Assembly (NCBI GenBank): GCA_016713405.1
Contig: JADJPF010000004.1
Location: forward strand, 496,001-560,000
DNA from: Blastocatellia bacterium
Lineage (GTDB): Bacteria; Acidobacteriota; Blastocatellia; Chloracidobacteriales; JADJPF01
DNA: 64,000 nucleotides
Direction of reading: 5' to 3'
Shown: one piece after another, positions 46,338 through 56,131 of the stretch
Layout: each line of letters opens with the position of its first letter
How positions within the stretch are numbered: position 1 is the first letter of the stretch
The notes under the pieces: model-generated
Told to the model about the DNA's origin: nothing
Databases searched by the model: none
What the model saw: only the letters and a program-made list of their open reading frames with translations
Made by a program: the position numbers and the translations under genes

Positions 46338-47666
46338 AATATTTAATGGGGGGTTGTACGCCTGTTTGACGCATATTTTGTTGGTAAAATTGTTGTTCCA
46401 TCAACATTTTATTCTTAGAGCTATTAGTTTGAAGTAACCAAACTAGAAAAGGGATAAAAGAAAACATTTGTAGGAAAGGAATAAAGCACATAATACAGCC
46501 AAGTAGTCCTGCTACAAATCCTGAACCACCTGTATAAGCAGGATTTATAGCTCGTCTAGTGCTTTGTATAGCTTTTGATAGCCCTGGAATAGCTCTAAAC
46601 ATCCAATAAAGATTAAAAAAAAGGAATAAATAAAAATCCTATCGCCTACAGGGGAAGTATTGCGAAATTGTTGAGGTACAGCATTCCAGCTTTTATAAAG
46701 CCAAATCAGTGACATAATGCCTGTAGGTATTGCAAGCAGAAATGAAAATATACCGCTAACAATCATTACTTCTTCATCTCCACTATTTATATATTCTCCA
46801 GAAGCTAACATCATAAAAACAATATAAAAAGGGATAGCAACTAACCATTGCAATGAGCCTAGAACAGCTATTAAAACAGCTAAAGCCGAGCTAGGTTGTT
46901 GAAAATTTGGTGGTAGAGTTTGGTTATACTGTATTGCTGTTGTTTGTTGGCTTATAGGATAGAGAGCCTGCCCTTGCTGACCTTGTTGGTAGAATTGCTG
47001 TCCTGCTGCAAAGCCTCCTTGGGGAGGCTGATAAGTTTGTTGATAGCCTTGCTGATAGGTTTGTTGCTGATTTTGTTGCTGACTTTGATAACCTTGTTGA
47101 TAAGGGTTTTGTATAGGGGGATTAGGATTTTGTACAGGATTTTGCATTGGTGATAATGCTAGGTTAGATAAAATATTAGTTACACGATTAAACGCATTTT
47201 GTGCTAAAGAAGCAACACTGCTAATAGGAAGATTTTGACCTTCTCCCTGTGCTACATAAAATTTAACTACTACGTTTTGTACCCTAAATAAATAAATATA
47301 GCTAGTTACACTAGCAATTCCAAAATCAACTTTACCTCCAAAAACATAACAATCCATTCCAATTGTAGGGACATTTTGTAGATAGGGCATGTTTTCAGAA
47401 TTAACTTGTAAGGTTTGTTGATGGTATATTTTAGCTTTTTCTTCATTAGGGAAAACCCAACGAATATCTACTACTCTTTCTATCATTGCTCCTATTTGGC
47501 CCTGCCATGCAACTAGGCCGGAACGCAAGCCTTCACAACGTCGAAAGGCTTCATCATTAGGATCTGCAACACGCATTCGGCTATCTTGAGCCATTTGTAA
47601 AGTAGCTGGCAATTCTCTAGCTTCCAAAAAGAGTTGGGCATAGATTTGATCAGTAATAGATAACAT
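46336..47666 (-). CDS. Gln-rich membrane protein with N-terminal soluble domain, frameshifted
   Basis: Residues 1-165 form an unrecognised alpha/beta domain. Residues about 168-245 are a Gln/Tyr-rich low-complexity linker (QQGYQ-type). The C-terminal part has four to five membrane helices and the pattern IGFLFIPFFNLYWMFRAIPGL seen in DUF4328/DUF805-like proteins. The frame is broken around 46620-46655: two missing bases (CCTGGTAAGGCG to CCTGTAGGCG) and one extra T (T7 to T8) explain everything and give 443 residues. AAGGA precedes ATG 47666. It faces the tubulin-like gene. Confidence 0.75.
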
Positions 47667-47984
47667 AAAATTTTTCCTTAAATTAGTGTTTACAGATTTT
47701 CCTTAAACACTATTATTTCCCCAAAATTTAGCACAAATCATTAATAGAAAGTGAGCAAAATTTGTAAGTTTAGAGCAAAATTATTAAAATTTGGTTTAAT
47801 TTTAATTTTTTCAAGTATATGGAATAATAATAATTTTATAGGTTAAATTTTCAATAGTAATGAAGTTAATATTATGGCAAAATGACTTTCGCTTACTGTA
47901 TTTAATACCTAACAATAAGTAGCATCAAGTCTATTAACTTTTAAGACTATAGCATCATTATAAACTAAACAGGTGATTCCACTT
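47667..47984. other. Divergent intergenic region
   Basis: About 318 bases of A/T-rich DNA separate the Gln-rich membrane protein and the receiver gene. I see no gene, terminator or convincing promoter. Confidence 0.5.
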
Positions 47985-48347
47985 ATGAAAGCTTTGATTA
48001 TAGACGATGAAAATGATATTCGCCGTATTGCTCGACTCGCTTTAACTAAAGTAGGAAAAATGGAAGTAATTGATGCAAGTACAGGTTTAGAAGGGATAGA
48101 AAAAGCTACATTAGAAAAACCAGATGTAATTTTGCTGGATGTTATGATGCCTACAATGGATGGCCCGACCGTGCTTGCTGCATTAAAAGAAAATCCTGTT
48201 ACAAAGGAAATTCCTGTAATTTTTTTAACTGCCAAAGCCATGCCAGCCGAACTAGAACGACTAAAAGCTTTAGGGGCCAAAGGTGTACTTACAAAACCTT
48301 TTGACCCTTTAATTTTAGCTAATCAAGTAAAAAGTTTAATTGATTAA
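47985..48347 (+). CDS. Single-domain response regulator (CheY-like receiver)
   Basis: The 120-residue receiver domain has the acidic pair (IIDDENDIRR), the phospho-acceptor Asp in ILLDVMMPTMDG, the switch Thr in FLTAK and the Lys in LTKPFDP. It has no output domain, so it should act by protein contact. ATG 47985 with AGGTG upstream is preferred over an in-frame GTG 12 bases earlier. No histidine kinase is adjacent. Confidence 0.92.
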   Translation: MKALIIDDENDIRRIARLALTKVGKMEVIDASTGLEGIEKATLEKPDVILLDVMMPTMDGPTVLAALKENPVTKEIPVIFLTAKAMPAELERLKALGAKGVLTKPFDPLILANQVKSLID

Positions 48348-48351
48348 AATT

Positions 48352-48810
48352 TTATTCTTGATGGGATTGATAAATATTGGGATTAGAGATAACCATAATA
48401 GGATCTGGATCAATTAGTCTAACAAAACCAAATTTTTCATAAAGTGTATGAGCATCTCTTGTTGCTAACATCCAACGTCTTAAGTTTTGTAGCTCAGGAT
48501 GTGTTTTAATTGTTTGCATTAAGAATTTTGATAAGCCATTTCCACGATTTTCAGGCAAGATAAAAACATCAGCTATATAAGCAAATGTAGCATAATCAGA
48601 AAGTACCCTAGCAAATCCAACTTGTTTACCCCTATCATAAACACCAAAACAAAGCGAATTTTCAATAGATTTTTTTACAACATGAATAGGAATATTAGTT
48701 GCCCAATAAGATTTAGTTAAAAAAACATAAATCACAGATAAATCTAGCTTTGATTTATCTGTGCTAATCATAAAATTTTCTTGTACAACTTCTATAATCT
48801 GCTCAAGCAT
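48352..48810 (-). CDS. GNAT-family N-acetyltransferase
   Basis: The GCN5-like acetyltransferase fold is clear: GFARVLSDYATFAYIADVFILPENRGNGLSKFLMQ holds motif A with the acetyl-CoA loop (RGNGLS), and ATRDAHTLYEKFGF is motif B. The substrate is unknown. ATG 48810 avoids overlap with the GAF gene; a TTG at 48852 is possible but has AGGA too close. It is co-directional with, and just after, the GAF coiled-coil gene. Confidence 0.85.
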   Translation of the reverse strand: MLEQIIEVVQENFMISTDKSKLDLSVIYVFLTKSYWATNIPIHVVKKSIENSLCFGVYDRGKQVGFARVLSDYATFAYIADVFILPENRGNGLSKFLMQTIKTHPELQNLRRWMLATRDAHTLYEKFGFVRLIDPDPIMVISNPNIYQSHQE

Positions 48811-48821
48811 AAGCAAAACAC

Positions 48822-50744
48822 TTAAACTAATTGAAGTGATGGCCCAGGACAATCCTTACCTAATTTTACTTCATCACCTTCAGCTAAAGTATTAACTAAT
48901 TCATCATAAAAATAATCGTATTTAGCTGCTACTAAAGCACTTACTCGTTTGTCATACATTTGACGAGACCTGTCAATATCTTCCTTTAGTCGATCATAGA
49001 GATCGCTATTTCTTCGTCCATCTAAAACTTTTTGCTCATTATAAAGCTTGATTTCTGACACTAACAAACGGGCAAAACGCTTGGCATCGTTATGTAATTT
49101 TTGTTCTTCATCATTAGCAGGAATTGGTTTAGCTTGTTTAGATACTTGTCCAGGAGCAGATTTTGCTAATGGATCTGCATAAACAACAGGTGGTGCAGGT
49201 GGAGGTGGTACAAATGCAAATGATTCTGATGGTTTAGCAAAATCAGGAGGTGTTTGCCAAGTTGGGGGAGATGGTGGAGGAGGTGAAAAATCTGCCGACA
49301 TATTCCAACTAGGTGTAGAAGAATTTGATGGGCTATCCATTTTTATTTCTGGCAAACTGTTAGGCTTAGGAATTTGCAGATTAGCAGATGATTTTAATGA
49401 TGCAATATCATCTAGTTTTGGTGTAGAAGGAGTTTTTACACCTGGTGAAGAGATAAAAACTTCTGGTGGTAAGTCAGCCGAAAAACTTGGAATGGATGGA
49501 ACAGATGGAATAGTTGGAATAGTTGGTAGTTCAGCCTTTTTAGGCTCAAGTAAATCCTCAGAACTTAAACGTGGAATAGGAGACAAATTAGAAGCAAAAC
49601 TTTCTATTTTTGGCTCAACTGGTTTAATAATTGGCAGAGGTAAAGCCGCAGGAATTTCAGGTTCTGGTGCTTTTTCAATAATAGGAGGTGGCGCAACTAA
49701 TTCTTTTGGTTCTTCCTCAATTTTTTCAATTTTTTCAATGGCTGGAATTACTGGCAAAGGTGTATCTTTTTTTGCTGGTTGTTCTATAGATTGAATGCTT
49801 TGAGTTGTTGATTGAGGTATGCCTGTTTCTGGACTACGTGGTCTTATGGAGATTAGTTCTATTGCTAGACCAGCCATATTAACTAAAATTTCTAAGGCTT
49901 CTAAATTAATAGCATCGCCTGACAAATTGCTAGCATCAGCATAAAGTACTGCTGCCGCCTTACCACGTACTAATAAAGGCACTCCTGCTACTTGTGTTGG
50001 AACACTATTATTAAAGCGTGAAAATAAAATTTGGTTTTCTTTGTGTGTATTGGCGGCACCAATAAAGGTTATTTGCTTACCTAAAACTGCTCGTAAAACT
50101 GTATCAGATTGCAAAGGTATAGAAACACCTTTTATATTTGTTTGGTCGTTTTCAAATCCACGAGCTAACCAACCTATAGCATTACCGCTTTTTACAATAA
50201 ATAAAGCTACTCTAGGAGAAAAACTAGAAGCTTGACTTACCAAAGCTGTAAGTACGTCAGATTGTGTTTTATGTGACTGAATTTCATTTATTGATACTTT
50301 TAATAAAGCTAAATTTGTGCTTGTTTTAGATTCACTAGCTTGTAAGGTTTGTTCAGCTAATTTAGTTTTTTCTGCACTTAGATCAGCTTTTTCTTTAGTT
50401 AATTCTTGATTGAGTATCTCTAATTGTACTTTTTCTTGATTTAATCCTTGATTAGCTAAACTTAGTTGCTCATTTTTAATAACTAATTCGCTATTTTGTG
50501 AAAGTAGACTTGTCTTTTCAGCAACTAATTCTTTGATTAATTCTTCTGCTAGCTTACTGAAGTTTTCATTAGTAGTTAATGAGCTTAAATCTTGTGTGGC
50601 AGTATCTAAGAGCTTATTAAAACTATTTTTCACCAAATCTTGAACAGATTGTTGTAGATCGGTTACTTCCTTTTCAAATTTACTCAAATGAGTATTGACA
50701 AGGCTTTTGATTTGTTCCTGCAACCTGTCTTCAAAATTGTTCAT
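48822..50744 (-). CDS. Coiled-coil / GAF / proline-rich protein
   Basis: The 640-residue protein has a long coiled coil (about 10-140), a GAF domain (about 150-300, VAGVPLLVRGKAAAVLYAD), a Pro-rich linker of about 230 residues (repeated IPTIPS / PPPPSPP types), and a helical C-terminus (545-640) rich in charge. GAF domains bind small ligands or partners. It looks like a cytoplasmic scaffold or polar hub. The start is ATG 50744, eight bases after GGAGG; the TTG at 50759 lies in that site. Function is unknown. Confidence 0.8.
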   Translation of the reverse strand: MNNFEDRLQEQIKSLVNTHLSKFEKEVTDLQQSVQDLVKNSFNKLLDTATQDLSSLTTNENFSKLAEELIKELVAEKTSLLSQNSELVIKNEQLSLANQGLNQEKVQLEILNQELTKEKADLSAEKTKLAEQTLQASESKTSTNLALLKVSINEIQSHKTQSDVLTALVSQASSFSPRVALFIVKSGNAIGWLARGFENDQTNIKGVSIPLQSDTVLRAVLGKQITFIGAANTHKENQILFSRFNNSVPTQVAGVPLLVRGKAAAVLYADASNLSGDAINLEALEILVNMAGLAIELISIRPRSPETGIPQSTTQSIQSIEQPAKKDTPLPVIPAIEKIEKIEEEPKELVAPPPIIEKAPEPEIPAALPLPIIKPVEPKIESFASNLSPIPRLSSEDLLEPKKAELPTIPTIPSVPSIPSFSADLPPEVFISSPGVKTPSTPKLDDIASLKSSANLQIPKPNSLPEIKMDSPSNSSTPSWNMSADFSPPPPSPPTWQTPPDFAKPSESFAFVPPPPAPPVVYADPLAKSAPGQVSKQAKPIPANDEEQKLHNDAKRFARLLVSEIKLYNEQKVLDGRRNSDLYDRLKEDIDRSRQMYDKRVSALVAAKYDYFYDELVNTLAEGDEVKLGKDCPGPSLQLV

Positions 50745-51057
50745 GGACACAGCCTCCAAATAGCTTAAGGTGAATTTTGCTAGATTTAATACTTTGGTAA
50801 AAACACAAAGAACAAAATTAAGGTAAACTAACAGGAATATCTTAAAACTGCGAATATAAGGAATTACTAATTTCTAATGTGTTATTTTTAGGACTGATTA
50901 TAAATAAACTTTATAGTTATCAATCCCATTATCCAAATAGAAGATAAAAAAGTCAATCTTACAATTAATTTAGAAAAAACATAATGCTATATTTAATAGA
51001 TTTTATTTAAGTTTAAAGTAATTTACCTAGTGTTATGTTAATAATCCCACTATAACT

Positions 51058-51589
51058 CTAATCAGGTAAAGAAGAATCTTCTTCTTCAGGTGGTGCGGGG
51101 GGCAATATATCACCTTGACCTAAAAAATAACGTGTAGGATGTTCTTTCATAATTTTATCTTGTAATCTCATTAGTCCATAAAGTAATGCTTCAGGACGAG
51201 GGGACAACCTGGAATATAAACATCTACTGAATAATCCGATCTACACCTTGCAAAGTAGAGTAGCTATTAAATGGCCCGCCAACATTAGAACAAGACCCCA
51301 TAGAAATTACCCATTTAGGCTCTGGCATTTGATCATAAACTCGACGAACTATTTTAGACATTTTTAAGGTGACTGTTCCTGCTACTATGATTAAATCGCA
51401 TTGGCGTGGGCTAGGGCGAAAGACTCCTGCCCCAAAACGATCCATATCAAAGCGGGATGCTCCAGTAGCCATCATTTCAATTGCACAACAAGCTAACCCA
51501 AATGTCATCGGCCAAATAGCAGATTTTCTTGCCCAATTAAAAATATAATCTACTGTAGTAGTAACAACATTGCCTGAAGCGTCTGCCAT
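51058..51589 (-). CDS. nuoB: NADH-quinone oxidoreductase subunit B, with two frameshifts
   Basis: NuoB carries iron-sulfur cluster N2 in complex I. GLACCAIEMMATG gives the adjacent Cys pair; GSCSNVGG and PGCPPRPEAL supply the others. The frame stops at 51224 after DRII. Adding one C after ATT (CC to C, about 51231) and one in a C5 run (about 51208) restores VDVYVPGCPPRPEALLYGL and 177 residues, the usual size. A Pro/Glu-rich tail ends the chain. No other nuo gene is visible in this window. Confidence 0.9.
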
Positions 51590-51657
51590 AAAACCTCTTA
51601 AGCTGTAAAATGTACTAGAAAAATACTTACTTATTTTAAAATGTCAACTGATAGATA

Positions 51658-52539
51658 TTAAAGGCGTTGTAAAAATTCTCCTAATACTTTTAGCAATTTT
51701 TGATCATCTGCTAAAAAAATTATATGGTCAATACCATCAATATAAACCTCTGTTTTACTGCCTTCAACAAGTTTGGCTAAACTTTGACTCATTTGCCAAG
51801 GAATTAAATCATCTGCTTTTCCATGACTTATAAAAACAGGACATTTGATATTAGAAATTTTTTCTTTATTTGCAAAATGATTAACTAAAATAAATTTAGG
51901 TATTGGTAAAAAAGGGTAAAGTTGACGTGCCATATCAATCATACTAGTAAAAGCACTAAATGTTACAAGTCCAGCAGCCGCCTTTTTTGATGCTAGATCA
52001 ATTGCTACGGCTGAACCTAATGACCAACCACTAATAATAATTTTTCCAGGATTTACTTCTTTAGTAGTAAGCAAATATTCGTATACTACTTCTGATGTAG
52101 CATAACAATTTTGCTCGCTAGCACTACCACTACTTAACCCGTAACCAACATATTCTGGAATAATTACATTTACACCTAACATGCGGAAACGTTGAAATTC
52201 TATTAGACATTCTTTTAAGCACATTCCATTACCATAAAAATAAATCATAGTAGGCTTATTTTGAGCGTCAGATAAGGGTTGTGCTGATGGGTCTAGGGCC
52301 TGACCCCAGAGAGCAACAATTTTATCTCCTGTTTTGGTCGTAAGTTTGACTAGTTCTGTACCTTTGGGTGGAATAAAATTGGCTTCAGCTTTTCCTTGAG
52401 TGCTACGACCAGGAAAAACTAGTAGGTTTTGAATAGAATATAAAAATGTTAGCACAGCAATATAACTAATTAGACTAACTTTACTAACACGCCAAACCCA
52501 ATAAAATAACTTGTTTTTTGGCTCAGTAAGTTTAGTCAT
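51658..52539 (-). CDS. Membrane-anchored alpha/beta hydrolase
   Basis: From ATG 52539 (AAGGA upstream) the protein is 293 residues with one N-terminal membrane helix (about 17-36). An alpha/beta-hydrolase fold follows: MIYFYGNGMCLKE, the nucleophile elbow SGWSLGSAVA, FISHGKADDLIPW (acid Asp) and IDGIDHIIFL (His). It resembles the YqkD/ABHD13-like serine hydrolases. The substrate is unknown. It is divergent from the acyltransferase gene. Confidence 0.85.
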   Translation of the reverse strand: MTKLTEPKNKLFYWVWRVSKVSLISYIAVLTFLYSIQNLLVFPGRSTQGKAEANFIPPKGTELVKLTTKTGDKIVALWGQALDPSAQPLSDAQNKPTMIYFYGNGMCLKECLIEFQRFRMLGVNVIIPEYVGYGLSSGSASEQNCYATSEVVYEYLLTTKEVNPGKIIISGWSLGSAVAIDLASKKAAAGLVTFSAFTSMIDMARQLYPFLPIPKFILVNHFANKEKISNIKCPVFISHGKADDLIPWQMSQSLAKLVEGSKTEVYIDGIDHIIFLADDQKLLKVLGEFLQRL

Positions 52540-52646
52540 AAAAAGTTCCTTATTTTTAAGTAAGATGTAAAAAGAATTTTCGCGTAGATAGAGAGTAAAA
52601 TCAACCTTCAATTTGTGAAAAATTTTACTTAAAATCCTAAGTAATT

Positions 52647-53564
52647 ATGCAAGATAACCAAGATAACAAAAATGCTGTTGAAAGCTTATCATCAGTTTAT
52701 CCCTCTCCAGAAGAATTAGCCGTGCTAGAACCACATGAGCAACGCTTTTTCCGCTTTGTACATGCTATGAATCAGGGGCGTTGGAAAGATTTTTGGACTT
52801 GGTGCCAAAAACTTTTTGGTAAACTTTGGATTGATATTTGTACTTATAATTTAATGCGTCTTTATGGACTAGAAAACTTAAACACAATTGATCCAAAACG
52901 TCCTGTGCTTATAGTTGCTAACCATCGCTCATTTTTTGATTTATATGTAGTTTCAGCAATGCTTTATAAAAATACTACTTGGAAAAAACATCTTTATTTT
53001 CCTGTTAGAGCGCGATTTTTCTATGAGTCTTGGCTAGGAATGTTTGTTAATTTAGTTATGGGGCTTTGGTCAATGTATCCACCAATTTTCCATGATGCTA
53101 AAAAACGGCTCTTTGATCAATATTCTTCACGCTGTTTAATGAGGCTTTGCAGAGAAGGCGAAGGTAATATCATAGGTTTTCATCCAGAAGGTACACGTAA
53201 TAAATCAACCGACCCTTATTCATTTCTTCCTGCTCAACCTGGAGTAGGTAAAATTATTAAAGAAACACAACCGCAAGTAATACCTGTATTTATTGCTGGA
53301 CTTCGGGCAGATAATTTGCCTAAACAAGTTTTAGGCAACTGGACAGGTGGCCCAAAAATCCGTATCCATTTTGGGGCTTGCCTAGATATGAGCGAGTTTC
53401 ATGCTATGAAAAATCATGTCCGCACCTATAAAGCAATTGGCGATCATGTAATGGCTAAAGTAGCAGAACTTGGTGAAAACGACCGCGCTCTTTATGCACC
53501 AGAAACTAAACAACTTACCACAGTTGAAACTAAAGAAAATAACCAAGAAATAGTAGTAAAATGA
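52647..53564 (+). CDS. 1-acylglycerol-3-phosphate acyltransferase-like protein
   Basis: The 305-residue protein has the PlsC motifs: HRSFFD (93-98, H-x4-D catalytic pair) and FHPEGTRN (about 178-185). These enzymes add the second acyl chain in phospholipid synthesis or acylate other glycerolipids. Its stop overlaps the lipid kinase start by four bases (ATGA), so the two are translationally coupled and probably act on related lipids. Confidence 0.88.
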   Translation: MQDNQDNKNAVESLSSVYPSPEELAVLEPHEQRFFRFVHAMNQGRWKDFWTWCQKLFGKLWIDICTYNLMRLYGLENLNTIDPKRPVLIVANHRSFFDLYVVSAMLYKNTTWKKHLYFPVRARFFYESWLGMFVNLVMGLWSMYPPIFHDAKKRLFDQYSSRCLMRLCREGEGNIIGFHPEGTRNKSTDPYSFLPAQPGVGKIIKETQPQVIPVFIAGLRADNLPKQVLGNWTGGPKIRIHFGACLDMSEFHAMKNHVRTYKAIGDHVMAKVAELGENDRALYAPETKQLTTVETKENNQEIVVK

Positions 53565-54541
53565 CTAGTAACATTCCACTAATAATTGTTAATCCTGCGT
53601 CGGCTAATGGTTCAACCAGACGCAATTGGCCCGGACTAGCAGCACGAATTAGTAACTATTTTGGACAATTTAATTGTGTTTTTACTAAAAAAGCTGGTGA
53701 CGCTAAAGATTTAGCTGCAAGTGCTGCCAATGGTGGGAGAAAATTTATTATTGCTTGTGGTGGAGATGGGACAATTTCAGAAGTTGTTAACGGGATTTTA
53801 AGTAGCGACTCAAATAATATAGAGCTAGGAATACTACCTCATGGAAGTGGTGGAGATTTTCGCAAAACCTTAGACCTCCCCTCTCGATTTGAAGATGCTG
53901 CTCACGCTCTAGCTAATGGTATTTCACAAGAAATTGATGTTGGACAAGTTACTTTTATTAATACTAAAAAAATAGAAGAAACCCGCTATTTTATTAATGT
54001 AGCTTCTTTTGGTATGGGTGGGGAAGTCGTCAAACGTACAGAGTCTTCAAATAAAACTTTTGGTGGGACACTGGCTTATGCCTATGCTACTTTAGCTACT
54101 ACTTTATCTTATGAATGCCCAGAAATTTTTCTTCAATGTGATGAGTTAGCAAAACAACGTTGGCGAATTGCTACGGGTATAGTTGCTAATGGATGTTATT
54201 TTGGTGGAGGTATGAAAATAGCTCCTAATGCAGAATTAACAGACGGACTTTTTGATGTGGTGGTTGTAAAAGAATTAAGTAAACTAGCGATTTTAGCAAA
54301 TACTCATCATCTTTATGCTGGAACACACTTAGATTTATCCTATGTAGCATCTACTAAAGTAAAAAAAATAAAAGCTTGGGCAGTTGACTCTAAAAGAATA
54401 GTAAGACTAGAGTTAGATGGGGAATTTGTTGGTCAACTGCCAGCTACTTTTGAACTAAAAGCACAAAAAATTAATATTCGCTGTCCAAAATCTAAAAACT
54501 TCTTGGCACTCACATACCAAGCTAAAGGTTGTATAGATTAG
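53561..54541 (+). CDS. Diacylglycerol-kinase-family lipid kinase
   Basis: The 326-residue protein has the DAGK catalytic fold: IVNPASANGSTRRNW at the start, the ATP loop CGGDGTISEVVNGIL (66-80), LPHGSGGDF and NGCYFGGGMKIAP, LFDVVVV. It phosphorylates diacylglycerol, sphingosine or undecaprenol-type lipids; the exact substrate is unclear. It follows the acyltransferase gene with an overlap and converges on rtcB. Confidence 0.9.
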   Translation: MTSNIPLIIVNPASANGSTRRNWPGLAARISNYFGQFNCVFTKKAGDAKDLAASAANGGRKFIIACGGDGTISEVVNGILSSDSNNIELGILPHGSGGDFRKTLDLPSRFEDAAHALANGISQEIDVGQVTFINTKKIEETRYFINVASFGMGGEVVKRTESSNKTFGGTLAYAYATLATTLSYECPEIFLQCDELAKQRWRIATGIVANGCYFGGGMKIAPNAELTDGLFDVVVVKELSKLAILANTHHLYAGTHLDLSYVASTKVKKIKAWAVDSKRIVRLELDGEFVGQLPATFELKAQKINIRCPKSKNFLALTYQAKGCID

Positions 54542-56000
54542 CCCTTGATTACCCCTATTGGACGTAACCTAGCTACTTGTTTAGAAATTCCTGCTTTGTG
54601 GACAACATTTACAACTAAATCAACATTTTTATAAGCTAACGGATGCTCTTCTGCTAGACCTTTCCAGCTACGCGCACGGGCCACAACTCCTTGTTCGGCA
54701 AGTTCCTTGTCAATTTGTCGTCCCTGAGCTTGTTTTACTGCCGCAGTACGACTTAAAACACGACCTGCACCATGACAAGTTGTTCCAAAAGTTTGTTCTA
54801 AGCTGCCTGTTTGCCCAACCAATAACCAACTAGCTCGCCCCATATCCCAGGAATAATTACAGGTTGCCCAATTGATTGATAGCGGCTTGGAATTTCTGGG
54901 TGCTTAGGTGGAAATGCTCGTGTAGCCCCTTTTCTGTGAACACAAAGCGTTTTTTCTTTGCCGTTAATTGTATGCTCTTCAAATTTAGCAATGTTATGAG
55001 CCACATCATAAACAAGATTCATTGCTAAATCTTCCCATTTACAATCAAAAACGGTTTCAAATACTTCTCTAGTTTGCCACATCAAAAGTTGACGATTACA
55101 CCAAGCAAAATTAGCTGCTGCTCTCATTGCTCCTAGATATTCTTGACCTTCAGAGCTTTCAATTGGCGCACAAACTAACTGTTTATCTGGCAATTTAATC
55201 CCATATTTTGATGGGGTGTAGCGTAGTTTTAATAACGCATCATCACAAACCTGATAACCAAGACCACGTGAACCAGAATGAATCATTACGCAAATTTGAC
55301 CAGGCTTAACACCTATAACATCAGCTACTTCTTGGTCAACAATTTCATCTACAACTTGAACTTCTAAAAAGTGATTACCTGAACCTAATGTTCCACATTG
55401 TTCTGCACCGCGAGCTAAAGCACGGTCGCTAACAGCTTCCGGGTCAGCATCAGTTAGACATCCATTTGCTTCAGTACATTCAATATCACGGTCAACAGCT
55501 AAACCTTTTTTAAGTAAGTAACGTGAGCCTTTTTCCATTAATTTACGAAGTTCTTTTTTATCAAAATGATATTTTCCTGAACGTCCAACCCCTGTTGGAA
55601 TTTGACGATAAAGCTCATCAACCAAATTTTTTAGCTTAGGTTGAATTTCTTCTTGAGTTAAATTTGTAGTAAGTAACCTTACCCCACAGTTAATGTCATA
55701 GCCTACACCACCAGGTGAAATTACTCCACCTTCGTTTGGGTCAGTTGCACAAACTCCACCAATACAAAAACCATAACCCCAATGAATATCAGGCATAGCG
55801 ATACTAGCTAGTTGAATGCCAGGCAGACATGCCACATTTGCCACTTGTTCTGGGGCTTGGTCATCGCGTATTTGTTGGATTAGTTTTTTATCTGCATAAA
55901 TTAGCCCATCTACTAACATTTCTGGCTTGTAGCTTTTTGGAATCCGCCAGCAATAATCATTTACTTTTTCTAATGGGCCCTTATAAGCGTCTTTACTCAT
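54538..56000 (-). CDS. rtcB: RNA-splicing ligase RtcB, frameshifted
   Basis: RtcB joins RNA 2',3'-cyclic phosphate or 3'-phosphate ends to 5'-OH ends using GTP and Mn. Motifs are clear: MPDIHWGYGFCIGGV, GGVGYDINCGVRLL (metal Cys), GSGNHFLEVQ, MIHSGSRGLGYQV, and the C-terminal TTCHGAGRVLSR with the guanylated His. The frame breaks at CCTGGGATATGG (near 54842); four G's restore PGDMGRASWLLVGQ and 487 residues. ATG 56000 has AAGGA upstream. Archease, its activator, lies just upstream. Confidence 0.92.
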
Positions 56001-56028
56001 TAATTTTCCTTGTGAATTTTTTGAAATC

Positions 56029-56079
56029 ATAGGCCACCCATAAATGGATGGCCTATTGTCAGATGTCCCTATGGGACAT
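56029..56079 (-). promoter_or_regulatory. Two hairpins between archease and rtcB
   Basis: Stem 56029-56041/56044-56056 (13 bp, one mismatch) and stem ATGTCCC/GGGACAT (56063-56079) lie in the 131-base gap. They may be a processing or attenuation site in the rtcB leader. Confidence 0.5.
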
Positions 56080-56131
56080 TATAGGTTTTTCTTTATTTTT
56101 CAATAATTTAGCGTAACAAATCCTGTTTATA

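Noticed and set aside
46920..47153. Plus-strand Leu-rich frame
   Set aside because: It is the antisense shadow of the Gln-rich repeat linker of the minus-strand gene.
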